Notes: generated from the sequence alone by a model not told the origin. Shown: positions 43,695 to 53,407, numbered from the stretch's first letter. The stretch: DNA of 64,000 nucleotides from Clostridium estertheticum subsp. estertheticum (GCF_001877035.1 NZ_CP015756.1:177001-241000); one strand, 5' to 3'. A program made the numbers and translations.

Positions 43695-43931
43695 GTGGAA
43701 AAAATTAATGTATTGACCTCAATAAAAGATGAAATTGAAAGTCATGTTGGCGAGAGAGTAACACTTAAAGCTAATGGCGGAAGAAGAAAAATTCTTGTGG
43801 ATAATGGAGTTATTGAAAAGACATATCCAAATATTTTTGTTATTAGATTAGAAAAAGACACCCACAGGACTGTGACGTATAGTTATTCAGATGTTTTGAC
43901 AAAGACGGTTCAAATAGTTTTTGCAGGATAA
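43695..43931 (+). CDS. veg: Veg protein
   Basis: 78 residues from GTG 43695 with GAGGGTG seven bases before it; GTG 43674 overlaps the promoter transcript start and is rejected. A small beta-barrel of the Veg family: IKDEIESHVGERVTLKANGGRRK and the final KTVQIVF. In Bacillus, Veg stimulates biofilm formation and is highly expressed; the biochemical role is unsettled. Neighbours yabG and the SPOCS gene are the usual clostridial ones. Confidence 0.93.
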   Translation: MEKINVLTSIKDEIESHVGERVTLKANGGRRKILVDNGVIEKTYPNIFVIRLEKDTHRTVTYSYSDVLTKTVQIVFAG

Positions 43932-43932
43932 G

Positions 43933-43960
43933 CGATACTGTATCATAGTATCGTTTTTTA
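43933..43960 (+). terminator. Rho-independent terminator of veg
   Basis: CGATACT (43933-43939) pairs with AGTATCG (43947-43953), followed by seven T. Confidence 0.85.
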
Positions 43961-44159
43961 TATTTATAAATTAATCTTATGAATTTAGGATTAACAAGGC
44001 ATATATTAGGTGAAATGCATTTAGTTAGCGATAACAATGTGTTTTACATGATATATGTTTTTTTATTTAAAAAATATGATGAATTATGTTATACGATTAT
44101 AAAAAATAGATATCATATTTTGATCACTGTTTATATATATATTATATAGTAGGTATTTT

Positions 44160-44194
44160 AGGAGGGTGGCGATATGTAAATGTTACCCCAATAG
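44160..44194 (+). promoter_or_regulatory. start-stop leader ORF before the SPOCS gene
   Basis: AGGAGGG (44160-44166) lies seven bases before ATG (44174), which is followed immediately by TAA (44177). A second tiny frame, ATG with three codons and TAG (44180-44194), follows. The SPOCS gene then has its own AAGGAGGT and ATG 44214. This may modulate translation; see findings. Confidence 0.4.
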
Positions 44195-44213
44195 AAATAC
44201 AAGGAGGTATAAT

Positions 44214-45776
44214 ATGGAGATAAATTTAATTAAGGAAAATATTGAATATGAACAATTACTAGGAGAGAACACTGTTGATACAGTGGTGAAAGAGGAATAC
44301 GTGATACCGGATACTCATCCAGACGTAAAAGAAATTCTTATGTTAGATGTTAAAGTTTCTATAAACTCTAAAGAGATAATTCAAGATAAAGTATTTTTAG
44401 AAGGTGAAATTCAATATAATGTACTTTATATTACAAAAGATCAAGAGCGCAGTGATGTTGAAAATGTTGTATATAATTCTAAATTTTCAAATACAGTAGA
44501 TATAGTGGGTGCGATGCCAGAAATGCTTTGTGATGCTGAGTGTTTTGTAGAACATATGGAGTGCAGAATAGTTAATGAGAGAAAAATATGCTTAGAGGGT
44601 ATTTTAAAATCAAAATCTGAAATATATAAAAATTATAATTTCCAAATAGTTAAGGATATTGAAGCAGTTAAGGATGTACAATATTTAAAAAATCCTACTA
44701 GTATAGATAAAGTAACAAAGAATTTTGAAGGTGAACTTATTGGGAAAGCTAATATAAAAGTTCCAATGGAGAAACCAGAGATTGCTAAAATTATAAAGTG
44801 TGATGTTAGTATTCATAAAAAAGAAGTAAAATTATACGAAGGAAAAATTCAACTTAATGCATATGCGCTTATTAATATGATATATAAGGGCAAAGATAGT
44901 AGGGAACTAATTTATGTTGAACACGAAGTTATGGTAAATAAGGAATTAGATTTTGAAGACGTAAAGCCTTATATGGATAATTATACAGATTTCAAGGTAG
45001 ATGCGATGGAGTATGATGTTAAGGAAGATGACTTAGGAGAAAAAAGAATTATTGATGTAGAGTTTATAATAAAAACTAATACACGAGGTATGTATAAAGA
45101 AGAAGTGGATATGATTGAAGATGTGTATTCACCAACTACGATGCTTGAGATGGATAAAAAAGATTACGGTCTTAATGTAATGCAAGGACAATTATTAACG
45201 GAGACATTAGTTAAGGGTGATATAGAATTAGATAGTAGTAGAAGCACTCCAAGTAAGATTATTATGACTAATGCGAATGTTTGTATAACGGATAAAAAGG
45301 TAATAGAGGATAAGGTTGTAGTTGACGGTATTATGAATGTAACGGTGTTATACAGAAGTGATGATGAAGAAAAATATTTATCCGCTGTGTCTGAGGAGAT
45401 TCCTTTCACATGTGGAGCTGATATATTAGGATCTAAGATAAATATGAGCAGCATGTGTAGAGTATCAATGGAGAATATAAATGTAGATATTGAGGCAGGA
45501 AATATAGCGGTTAGGGCTGTTGTAAAAGTGTATGTACGTGTAAATTATATGGTGCAAAAAAAATTCTTAGTTGATGTTTTTCCAATAGAGGGTGAAGTAC
45601 CTACGAAAAGAGCTAGTGTTACTATTTATGTAGTTCAAGTTGCGGATACATTGTGGAAAATAGCTAAAAAATATAATACTACAATTCAAGACATTGCAAG
45701 AGTTAATCAAATAGAAGATCCTAATGTTATAAAAGTTTCGCAAAAACTTATAATACCAGGTAGAATAATTATATAA
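44214..45776 (+). CDS. SPOCS (DUF3794) and LysM domain protein
   Basis: 520 residues from ATG 44214, with AAGGAGGT at the ideal distance; an in-frame GTG at 44166 lies in an upstream site and is rejected. Three repeats of the DUF3794/SPOCS beta domain (about 20-150, 170-300 and 325-450) are recognisable by segments like VPDTHPDVKEIL, IDVEFIIKTN and KVFVEGxIxxxVLY-type strands. It ends in one LysM domain (about 470-518: YVVQVADTLWKIAKKYNTT). Such SPOCS-LysM proteins occur in clostridial spore envelopes, where LysM binds cortex or wall peptidoglycan. No membrane segment or signal peptide, fitting assembly from the mother cell. Confidence 0.88.
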   Translation: MEINLIKENIEYEQLLGENTVDTVVKEEYVIPDTHPDVKEILMLDVKVSINSKEIIQDKVFLEGEIQYNVLYITKDQERSDVENVVYNSKFSNTVDIVGAMPEMLCDAECFVEHMECRIVNERKICLEGILKSKSEIYKNYNFQIVKDIEAVKDVQYLKNPTSIDKVTKNFEGELIGKANIKVPMEKPEIAKIIKCDVSIHKKEVKLYEGKIQLNAYALINMIYKGKDSRELIYVEHEVMVNKELDFEDVKPYMDNYTDFKVDAMEYDVKEDDLGEKRIIDVEFIIKTNTRGMYKEEVDMIEDVYSPTTMLEMDKKDYGLNVMQGQLLTETLVKGDIELDSSRSTPSKIIMTNANVCITDKKVIEDKVVVDGIMNVTVLYRSDDEEKYLSAVSEEIPFTCGADILGSKINMSSMCRVSMENINVDIEAGNIAVRAVVKVYVRVNYMVQKKFLVDVFPIEGEVPTKRASVTIYVVQVADTLWKIAKKYNTTIQDIARVNQIEDPNVIKVSQKLIIPGRIII

Positions 45777-45828
45777 CTAAAATGCCTTTGCCAACTTAGA
45801 AAAACTGATATTTATTTTAAACGGAATT

Positions 45829-45868
45829 AGCCCTAATGTGTTGTAAATAACACATTAGGGCTTTAATT
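45829..45868 (+). terminator. Rho-independent terminator
   Basis: AGCCCTAATGTGTT pairs with AACACATTAGGGCT, followed by TTAATT. Confidence 0.8.
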
Positions 45869-45976
45869 ATAGTATCTTATTTTAAATTATGTGTAGCAAT
45901 ATTAATTTTGTTGTAATATACTAATTTTAATGACAATATTGTATGAGAAACTGTTAATAAGAGTTGGAGGAAAATC

Positions 45977-46819
45977 ATGTTAGTAAAAGCTTATGGAAAA
46001 ATAAACATATCTTTAGATGTAGTAGGTAAAAGAGAAGACGGGTATCATCTACTAAAAATGATTATGCAAAATGTAGATTTATATGATTCTTTGTCCTTTC
46101 AAAAATGTAATAAGGGTATTAATATAAGCTGTAATAAACCTTACATACCTACAGATGAGAAAAATTTAGTATATAAAGCTGCAAAACTTTTTATGGATAC
46201 TTATGATATTCATGAAGGCATAAACATATATCTTAAAAAAAATATCCCGGTTGCCGCAGGTATGGCGGGTGGTAGTGCAGATGCAGCAGCTGTTTTAAGG
46301 GCGCTTCCGCAGATATTTAAAATAGATGTGGATGTTAATGAACTTATGAAGCTTGGAGTAAAAATAGGGGCAGATGTTCCTTATTGCATAATGGGAGGAA
46401 CTGCATTATGTGAAGGGATAGGAGAGATTATTACTCCCCTTAAGCCATTTAAAAATCAGATTTTAGTACTGGTAAAACCTAGTTTTGGGGTATCAACAAA
46501 GGAAGTTTTTAAAAATTTAGATATTTCCAAAATTTTTAAGCATCCAGATACTGATGCAATAATTAAGGCTATGGATGACGAAAAGGTAGAGGATGTATGT
46601 AACGGCATGAAAAACTTGCTTGAAAATGTTACTTTAAGAAAATATCCCGTGCTTAAAAGGATAAAAGAAGATATGATTAAAATGGGTGCAATGGGTTCTA
46701 TGATGAGTGGAAGCGGACCTACGATATTTGCTTTCTTCGACGATATGTTAAAAGCCCAAAGATGTTATGATAAATTTAAAATTCAATATAAAGAAATATA
46801 TTTAACAAGAACAATTTAA
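45977..46819 (+). CDS. ispE: 4-diphosphocytidyl-2-C-methyl-D-erythritol kinase
   Basis: 280 residues, GHMP kinase fold. It phosphorylates CDP-methylerythritol in the MEP isoprenoid pathway. Motifs: KAYGKINISLDVVGKREDGYH at the N-terminus, the ATP loop PVAAGMAGGSADAAAV and the C-terminal MSGSGPTIFAFF. GTTGGAGG precedes the ATG. Its place between the SPOCS and ger genes is common in clostridia. Confidence 0.95.
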   Translation: MLVKAYGKINISLDVVGKREDGYHLLKMIMQNVDLYDSLSFQKCNKGINISCNKPYIPTDEKNLVYKAAKLFMDTYDIHEGINIYLKKNIPVAAGMAGGSADAAAVLRALPQIFKIDVDVNELMKLGVKIGADVPYCIMGGTALCEGIGEIITPLKPFKNQILVLVKPSFGVSTKEVFKNLDISKIFKHPDTDAIIKAMDDEKVEDVCNGMKNLLENVTLRKYPVLKRIKEDMIKMGAMGSMMSGSGPTIFAFFDDMLKAQRCYDKFKIQYKEIYLTRTI

Positions 46820-46844
46820 ATGTAATTTTTTAGGGGAATATAAG

Positions 46845-46884
46845 AACGTGTAAAAATCATTCGTGATTTTTGCACGTTTTTTAT
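46845..46884 (+). terminator. Rho-independent terminator with TTCG loop
   Basis: AACGTGTAAAAATCA pairs with TGATTTTTGCACGTT around a TTCG tetraloop, followed by six T. Confidence 0.9.
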
Positions 46885-47024
46885 ATTTATTATCATGTAT
46901 CAAGTGAATATTTTTCGTAAGTGTCGTAAAAACTAGCTGTATAAAATAAAAATAAAAATATTCAAGTATAGATTTTTCATAACTTGAATTAATTTGTTAA
47001 TTACACTAAAAGAAGGAGTGACAA

Positions 47025-47216
47025 ATGAGAATATTAGGTTTGTTTGATATATATTTTTTAGCAATGATGCTGATTGAAGGCGCCGTTGTAATTAGCGTAG
47101 ATGCTAGATTTTTTAAGGAGTCTGGTAGTGTGATTCTTAGTAGAAAAGCGCACACAGTAGGCTGGATTTCAATAATTATAGCTATCATTCTATTTATACT
47201 AAGGTGGATATTTTAA
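47025..47216 (+). CDS. 63-residue two-span membrane protein before the ger operon
   Basis: Two hydrophobic segments (about 6-26 and 45-62) with a short charged loop; ends RWIF. AAGAAGGAGTG precedes the ATG. It resembles a small conserved clostridial family sometimes seen beside germination genes (recalled as CLC_0170 family; not verified). It starts the run that includes the gerA-type genes, 47 bases ahead of them, so co-transcription is likely. Possible helper of the germinant receptor, comparable to GerD or small GerPF-like accessory proteins (inference). Confidence 0.65.
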   Translation: MRILGLFDIYFLAMMLIEGAVVISVDARFFKESGSVILSRKAHTVGWISIIIAIILFILRWIF

Positions 47217-47263
47217 TAAGTCAGGATATTTAGACCATACATATATGTAAGGAAGTGAAGCTT

Positions 47264-48724
47264 ATGAAGGAAATAATAAACGATAAAATTGAATTAAAAG
47301 CAGAAAAAAACATTAAATACCTAAAAGAGCTTTTACAAGATAACTCGGATATGATTTTTAGAACTTTTAATGTAGGAAAGTGGGAGGCATCGTTAATCTA
47401 TATAGATGGAATGGCAGATAAACTGCTACTTGATCATTATGTGTTAGAGCCACTAATGCTTGCCGCAAATGGAATAGATAATGTAGAACAAATAAAAGAC
47501 AATGTGCTTGCAGTCACTGATATGCGAGAAGTGAAAAAAATGAGTGAAGGAGTTAATGCTGCACTTTCTGGTGACACATTAATGTTTATAGATGGGTTAG
47601 ACTGCGCCTATGTTATTGCTTCGCGTTCTTGGCCTGCTAGAGGGGTAGGCGATCCATCTGGTGAAACCGTAATTCGCGGAGCTAGGGAAGGGTTTACAGA
47701 AACTATAAGATTTAATACCGCGTTAATTAGAAGACGGATTAGAGATACTAGGCTACGAATTAAACGTAAAACCTTAGGGACTAGATCTAAAACAGATGTG
47801 GTTATTATGTATATAGATGATATCGCAAATAAAGGAGTACTTGATGAGCTTGAGCACCGAATCGATAAAATAAACATTGATGCAGTTTTTGATAGTGCAT
47901 ACATTGAGCAGTTAATAGAGGATAATAAATATTCTCCTTTTCCTCAAATACAAAGTACAGAGAGACCGGATGTAGTCGCTGCAGCTTTATACGAGGGAAG
48001 AGTAGCACTTCTTGTAGATAATTCTCCGTTTGCAATTATCGTTCCAGCTACATTACCTAATTTATTTCAATCGCCTGATGATTATTATCAGAGATGGATG
48101 CATGGTTCTATGGTTAGATTTATAAGAATGGTTTCTATTTTTATTTCTCTTACCGCGCCAGCACTTTATGTAGCAATCACATCCTATCATGCAGATATTA
48201 TACCTACCAAATTAGCCTACGCTATAGCAGCATCCAGGGAAGGTGTTCCATTCCCGGCATTTATAGAGGCTATAATCATGGAAATATTTTTTGCTCTACT
48301 TATGGAGGCCGTGGTTAGGTTACCAAGGCCCATTGGAGCGACTATTGGTATAGTTGGAGGACTTGTTATAGGGCAGTCGGCAGTAAGTGCAGGAATAGTT
48401 AGTCCAATAATGATAATTATCGTGGCAATTACTGCAATTACTACATTTGTAACCCCCAGCTTTGAGGTCTCTATGGCTTTTAGATTTGTTAGATTTTTCC
48501 TTATAGTAGCTTCGGCAATTATAGGTTTCTATGGAATAATGATTGGACTTATTGTACTTCTTATTCATCTAGTTAGAATGAAAAGCTTTGGAGTACCTTA
48601 TTTAGCTCCAGCAGTTAATACCAATATTAAAGATTTGAAAGATATGTATATTAGAGAGCCAATATCTGAACTAAAAGAGAGGCCTAAATATATGGAGACG
48701 GGAGATAAAATAAGACAGAAATAG
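47264..48724 (+). CDS. gerKA: germinant receptor A subunit (GerA/GerKA family)
   Basis: 486 residues from ATG 47264 (TAAGGAAGTG upstream). A hydrophilic N-terminal domain of about 240 residues (with MADKLLLDHYVLEPLM, RSWPARGVGDPSGETVIRGAREGFTE) is followed by five or six membrane segments (about 290-450), the layout of GerA subunits. The N-terminal domain is thought to bind ligand or oligomerise. Made in the forespore and placed in the inner spore membrane. The order A-B-C matches gerK-type operons. The K-type name rests on clostridial order and is not certain; the germinant is unknown. Confidence 0.9.
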   Translation: MKEIINDKIELKAEKNIKYLKELLQDNSDMIFRTFNVGKWEASLIYIDGMADKLLLDHYVLEPLMLAANGIDNVEQIKDNVLAVTDMREVKKMSEGVNAALSGDTLMFIDGLDCAYVIASRSWPARGVGDPSGETVIRGAREGFTETIRFNTALIRRRIRDTRLRIKRKTLGTRSKTDVVIMYIDDIANKGVLDELEHRIDKINIDAVFDSAYIEQLIEDNKYSPFPQIQSTERPDVVAAALYEGRVALLVDNSPFAIIVPATLPNLFQSPDDYYQRWMHGSMVRFIRMVSIFISLTAPALYVAITSYHADIIPTKLAYAIAASREGVPFPAFIEAIIMEIFFALLMEAVVRLPRPIGATIGIVGGLVIGQSAVSAGIVSPIMIIIVAITAITTFVTPSFEVSMAFRFVRFFLIVASAIIGFYGIMIGLIVLLIHLVRMKSFGVPYLAPAVNTNIKDLKDMYIREPISELKERPKYMETGDKIRQK

Positions 48725-48761
48725 ATTGAATCGCTTTTTATTTGGAGGTGAACATTATATT

Positions 48762-49877
48762 ATGGCAGATAGAGAAAAAGTTGAGGATTTTGGATTATTT
48801 ACAACCATTGTGGTAGCGATAGTTGGTGTAGGAATTTTTTCTGCCCCAAGGGAAGTCATAAATAAAGTAGGCAGTGATGCATGGATAGTTACTATAATTT
48901 GTGGGATAGTAATTTCTTTATTATTGTATCTTATATACAAGGTAATGAAGAAAAATAACTTTGAGGATCTCACAAGTATACTACAAAATAATTTTGGTAA
49001 GTTCTTCGGAGGGATGGTTGCTATTGCTTTTTCAATTTATAGCATATTCATTGTGTCCCTTGGAATGAGGGAATTTGTCGAAGTAATTAAACTATATTTA
49101 TTAAGACGAACTCCTACAGAATTTATTTTAATGATCACTATTTTGACCGGGACATATTTAGTAAGAGGGGAAATAGGTGATTTAATTAAGTTTAATGAAA
49201 TATCATTTTGGGTTATGTTTATTCCAGCATTTGCAGTTTTAATACTCACTGTAATAAATGCGGACTTCACAAACTTATTACCAGTACTTCACAATAAGCC
49301 ATCTGAATATTTTAAGGCTTCTAAATATATTCTGTTTTGTTTTGGAGGAATAGAAATAACATACCTTGTTCTTCCGTATGTTAAAAATAAAAAAGATTGT
49401 TTAGGTGTGTTAAAAAAGAGTGTAATATTTGTAACAGTCTTTTATTTGATAATAATGATTTTTGTTTTAGCTGTGTTTTCAAAAGCACAGAGTAAAGTGT
49501 TATTATGGCCGACTATTACTATGATAAAGTCATTAGATATACCAGACACGTTTATAGAACACTGGGAAGGGGTAGTAATGGCATTTTGGATATTCTTTTA
49601 TTTCACAACATTTGTTAATACTTATTTCTTCTCATGTGAAATTGTAAAAAATGTAGTTAAGTTAAAGGATACTAAGTTATCTTCACTTTTAATTATGCCT
49701 ATTATTTATGTCATAGCGTTATATCCAAAAAATATAGCTGAAATTTATAATTTACAATTTAAAACTACTCCCGTTTTATTAACAGCGATATTTATTTTTG
49801 TAGTGTTACCGATCCTCATTTTAATTATAGGCAAAGGTAAAGATCGCGGAAGGGGGGAAAGCAAAGATGAAATTTAA
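48762..49877 (+). CDS. gerKB: germinant receptor B subunit (GerB, APC-superfamily permease-like)
   Basis: 371 residues with ten hydrophobic segments, of the spore germination permease family. The start is ATG 48762 (GGAGGTG at 48744-48750). GVGIFSAPREVI near the N-terminus, FNEISFWVMFIPA and the LPVLHNKPSEYFKAS loop are family segments. The B subunit probably binds a small germinant such as an amino acid or sugar. It ends 11 bases into gerKC. Confidence 0.9.
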   Translation: MADREKVEDFGLFTTIVVAIVGVGIFSAPREVINKVGSDAWIVTIICGIVISLLLYLIYKVMKKNNFEDLTSILQNNFGKFFGGMVAIAFSIYSIFIVSLGMREFVEVIKLYLLRRTPTEFILMITILTGTYLVRGEIGDLIKFNEISFWVMFIPAFAVLILTVINADFTNLLPVLHNKPSEYFKASKYILFCFGGIEITYLVLPYVKNKKDCLGVLKKSVIFVTVFYLIIMIFVLAVFSKAQSKVLLWPTITMIKSLDIPDTFIEHWEGVVMAFWIFFYFTTFVNTYFFSCEIVKNVVKLKDTKLSSLLIMPIIYVIALYPKNIAEIYNLQFKTTPVLLTAIFIFVVLPILILIIGKGKDRGRGESKDEI

Positions 49878-51042
49878 AAAAATTTTACCGATCATTCTAA
49901 GTTGTATTTTATTAAGTGGATGCTGGGATAAGGTGGAAATTGATAGGCGAAACTTTATATCTACTATAGCTGTTGACACTGGAGAAGATATTGGCAAAGA
50001 GAAAATGTTAAAGGATATTAAATCTGATGATCCATTTCCTGAGAGGCAAATTAAAAAGATCAATGTAACTTATGGATTTCCAGACATGAGTATGCTCGTA
50101 ACAGGAAAAAGTGAAGGTGCTTTGGATAAATATATTAATACTGATGCATCTTCCATGGAAGATGCATATTCTGAAGCTACAGCTAAGAGCAGTAAAGATA
50201 TATTCATGGGACATACAAAGCTTTTAATATTAAGTAGCAATTTATTGAAACATAAGGATACGGTTAAAGAAATAATCGATTATTTGCAGCGAGACCCTAG
50301 CATAAATAGGATGATGCAGGTAGTTGTTTCAGACGGTTTAGCGCAGGATTATGTAAAATTTAAACCTATGACTGAAAATAGTACGCAATACTATATTTCA
50401 GGACTTATGGATAACAGCAAGAAAAATTCTAGGATTATGAGTACTACTTTAAATGAATTTCTTATATTATTAAGTGAAAATGGCAATGCGTTATTACCTA
50501 GAATAACGATAGATAAGCAAAAAAATGAATTGATGTTAACAGGTGCTGCCATAATTCGAGATTATGAACTAAAAGGATATTTTACGCCACTTGAATTACT
50601 AGACATTCAAATGCTAAATGGTAAGTTTAAAGTTGGTAAAAAAGTTATTTATGTAGATGGTCATCCTGTCGATTATGTTATAGATGGATATACAAGGAAA
50701 ATGAAAGTTATTCAGGAAGGTAGTAAGTTAACTATTAATGTAAATATCAATCTTGAGGGACAGATAAATGAATATTATGTAGGTAAAAAAATACTTGATA
50801 AAGGAGAGCTGCAAAGGTTACAGAATAATTTTAATAAGTCTATTAGTAAAGAGTGTGAAAAAATCATGGAAATTGCTATAAAAGAATTTGGGATAGATCC
50901 ATTTGGTACTAGAGAATATATAGAAAAATTCAAACCAGATTTATGGAGCAAAATAGAGAAAAATTGGAATGAGGAGTATAAAAAAATATCAGTAAAGGTA
51001 ATTGTTAATACTGAAATTAGAAGAATCGGAGCAGTTCAGTGA
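49867..51042 (+). CDS. gerKC: germinant receptor C subunit, Ger(x)C lipoprotein
   Basis: 391 residues. Lipoprotein signal with lipobox LLSGCW (Cys about 18-19), then the Ger(x)C domains: GCWDKVEIDRRNFIS, the LLILSS region and a C-terminal domain ending near EIRRIGAVQ. The protein is attached to the outer face of the inner spore membrane and completes the receptor complex. It overlaps gerKB by 11 bases, so the three genes form one operon. Confidence 0.92.
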   Translation: MKFKKILPIILSCILLSGCWDKVEIDRRNFISTIAVDTGEDIGKEKMLKDIKSDDPFPERQIKKINVTYGFPDMSMLVTGKSEGALDKYINTDASSMEDAYSEATAKSSKDIFMGHTKLLILSSNLLKHKDTVKEIIDYLQRDPSINRMMQVVVSDGLAQDYVKFKPMTENSTQYYISGLMDNSKKNSRIMSTTLNEFLILLSENGNALLPRITIDKQKNELMLTGAAIIRDYELKGYFTPLELLDIQMLNGKFKVGKKVIYVDGHPVDYVIDGYTRKMKVIQEGSKLTINVNINLEGQINEYYVGKKILDKGELQRLQNNFNKSISKECEKIMEIAIKEFGIDPFGTREYIEKFKPDLWSKIEKNWNEEYKKISVKVIVNTEIRRIGAVQ

Positions 51043-51102
51043 ATATAATTACATAATATGGTAAAGATATTAATATAAACATTATATCCGGGGGGAATAA
51101 AC

Positions 51103-51732
51103 ATGAAAAAATTTATATTAACAAGTTTTGCCGTAATGATTATAATTTTCATAGCTTTAAATTCAACGAGTTTAAGTGGGAAGGCAAGTCAAAGTGATGT
51201 TGCGAGTAAACTTATAAGATTTCATGTAATAGCTAATAGTGATGATAAAATAGATCAAAATTTAAAATTAAAAGTAAGAGATTCTGTTTTAAAATATATA
51301 TCACCAAAAATTGTGGATTGCAAAAATATAAAAGAGTCAAGAAAGATTATAAATAATGAAAATAAAAATATAAAAAAAATTGCAGAAAGAATTATAAAAG
51401 AAAATGGATTTAAATACTCAGTGGTTACATCTCTATCAGAGGAGTATTTTCCGGTTAAAACCTATGGGAATATAACTTTGCCTCAAGGCAAATACGAGGC
51501 TTATAGAATAATTATTGGAACGGGCAAAGGAAAAAACTGGTGGTGTGTAATGTTTCCACCACTATGTTTTGTAGATATTACAAAAGGTAACGTATCTTAT
51601 GAAAAAACTGAAAAAGAAATGAAAACAGTATTATCGGATGATGAGTATAAAATGGTAGACAATACTGTTAATAGCAAAAAAATAATCGTTAAATTTAAAC
51701 TAGGAGAAATTTTCACTAAATTATTTAGCTAA
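51103..51732 (+). CDS. spoIIR: stage II sporulation protein R
   Basis: 209 residues with a signal-type N-terminal span (about 5-22). KLIRFHVIANSDDKIDQNLKLKVRDSVL is the family signature, and WWCVMFPPLCFVD the conserved core. SpoIIR is made in the forespore under SigF, secreted to the intermembrane space and triggers SpoIIGA to process pro-SigE. GGGGGGAA precedes the ATG. It follows the ger operon at 60 bases without a clear terminator. Confidence 0.94.
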   Translation: MKKFILTSFAVMIIIFIALNSTSLSGKASQSDVASKLIRFHVIANSDDKIDQNLKLKVRDSVLKYISPKIVDCKNIKESRKIINNENKNIKKIAERIIKENGFKYSVVTSLSEEYFPVKTYGNITLPQGKYEAYRIIIGTGKGKNWWCVMFPPLCFVDITKGNVSYEKTEKEMKTVLSDDEYKMVDNTVNSKKIIVKFKLGEIFTKLFS

Positions 51733-51814
51733 GTATAAATTAAATAGCGAATAGAGTATATAAAAATTAATATATTTTATATACCACCTTGGTAAAATAT
51801 CAGGAGGAAAACAT

Positions 51815-53185
51815 ATGAAAATGTCAAAGAAAAGGATTCTGTATACAAGTATTGTGACTTTAATTGTTGTGTTTTCAACTACGTTTGCTATATTAATGTT
51901 TTTGGAAAGATTAGATTATAGAAATTATCTACAGGCAGAATATAGTAAAAACATGTATGAACTTATCGACTCTGTACAAAATATAAGAGTAAATCTAGGT
52001 AAATCGGCTATTGTTGGTTCCCCTGAGCAAAGTACAATAGTATTCGAAGAGGTTTTTAGATATTCTGCCACTGCAAACGATAAATTGCATTCGTTGCCAA
52101 TTGATCAAGCGGTTGTTGGAGATACTAGTAAATTTTTAACCCAAGTGGGAGATTTTTGTTATACTTTAGCCCAAGCATCATCGGAGGGAAAGGAACTTAC
52201 TGATAAGCAGTATGAGGTAATTGATAAATTAGAAACTCAATCATATACACTTCAAGAACAATTAAATGGTGTACTTTCTGAAATAAATGAAGGTAAAGTT
52301 AAATGGGGAGAAATTAGAAAGAAAAGTAGTGGGGTAATTGCAAAAACAGGTGAAAATCTTGTGACTCAAAGATTTACAGGTATACAAAAACAAATAGTCC
52401 AATATCCAGCATTAATTTATGATGGGCCTTTTTCTGATAATGTCGTCGAAATAAAACCTAAAGTATTGGCTGAAAAGGAAGTTAGTGAGAAAAAGGCAGT
52501 CCAGGTAGTAAATAATATGTTTGGCAAAGATAAAATTGAAAAGATTGAGTATAAGCAACAAGTTGGAAAGACAAATATACCAACTTATACTTTTTATATA
52601 TCATTTAAAGGGAGAGATAAAGGCGATGCTAAAACAGTAATAGAAATAAGTAAAAATGGAGGCAAGGTAGTTTATTTGTTGGATAATAGAACTATAGGTA
52701 AAGCAACATTAAATATCCAAAAGGCAATAGAAGGCGGAAGTAAGTTTCTTAGCAAAACAGGATATAAAAATATGGAGTCTACATACACTTTAAACTATGG
52801 TAATACAGTGGTAGTAGCTTATGTGTATAAGCAGGGCGATGTAGCGATTTATCCAGATCAAGTAAAACTTAAGATTGCTTTAGATGATGGTAGCATTATA
52901 GGAATTGAATCTGAAAAATTTTTAGTTTCCCATGTAGAAAAGAGAGAAATCATTACTCCAAAAATAACCGAAGCTAAAGCACGAGAAAGGGTTAGTAAAA
53001 GGCTAAAAATAAACAAAATTAGTTTAGCGATTATACCTACCGAGACAAATAAAGAAGTTTTATGTTATGAATTCTTGGGATCATATAAGGGGAAAGATTT
53101 TATAGTATACATTAATGCTAGTACTGGTTATGAACAAAGAATAATAGAAATAATTGATACACCTAATGGAAAACTAACAATCTAG
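51815..53185 (+). CDS. ypeB: germination protein YpeB
   Basis: 456 residues. An N-terminal membrane span (about 8-28) is followed by a helical domain and three PepSY-like repeats in the C-terminal half (for example KAVQVVNNMFG, EGGSKFLSKTGYKN and ARERVSKRLKI). In Bacillus, YpeB partners the cortex-lytic enzyme SleB and is needed for its localisation and stability. Here no sleB is next to it: the upstream gene is spoIIR and the downstream one is ddl. CAGGAGGA stands before the ATG. A single promoter with spoIIR is possible. Confidence 0.9.
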   Translation: MKMSKKRILYTSIVTLIVVFSTTFAILMFLERLDYRNYLQAEYSKNMYELIDSVQNIRVNLGKSAIVGSPEQSTIVFEEVFRYSATANDKLHSLPIDQAVVGDTSKFLTQVGDFCYTLAQASSEGKELTDKQYEVIDKLETQSYTLQEQLNGVLSEINEGKVKWGEIRKKSSGVIAKTGENLVTQRFTGIQKQIVQYPALIYDGPFSDNVVEIKPKVLAEKEVSEKKAVQVVNNMFGKDKIEKIEYKQQVGKTNIPTYTFYISFKGRDKGDAKTVIEISKNGGKVVYLLDNRTIGKATLNIQKAIEGGSKFLSKTGYKNMESTYTLNYGNTVVVAYVYKQGDVAIYPDQVKLKIALDDGSIIGIESEKFLVSHVEKREIITPKITEAKARERVSKRLKINKISLAIIPTETNKEVLCYEFLGSYKGKDFIVYINASTGYEQRIIEIIDTPNGKLTI

Positions 53186-53234
53186 TAAATATAGAGAGCT
53201 AAATATCATAAAAATATAATATAGTAATTTTAAT

Positions 53235-53275
53235 AGAGGATATTTATGCACAAAATGCAGATATATCCTTTATTC
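53235..53275 (+). terminator. weak hairpin after ypeB
   Basis: AGGATATTTATGCA pairs imperfectly with TGCAGATATATCCT; the following T tract is short. Confidence 0.45.
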
Positions 53276-53407
53276 TGTTGAATTATTTTTAAATTAGCAT
53301 TATAATTTTAACTTGTGTTATTATATACGGTGAAGTTTAAAAATTAAAATACAAAGTAATAGGTGCAATGATATAATAGTAATTATGGTTATAAGGAGAG
53401 AATGTTT

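Noticed and set aside
44166-44213. N-terminal extension of the SPOCS protein from GTG 44166
   Set aside because: The GTG overlaps the upstream Shine-Dalgarno, and the extension is Cys/Arg-rich and unlike the family; AAGGAGGT before ATG 44214 is ideal.
48320-48568. Minus-strand ORF with Cys/Ser/Tyr bias inside gerKA
   Set aside because: Antisense shadow of a membrane segment; no ribosome site.
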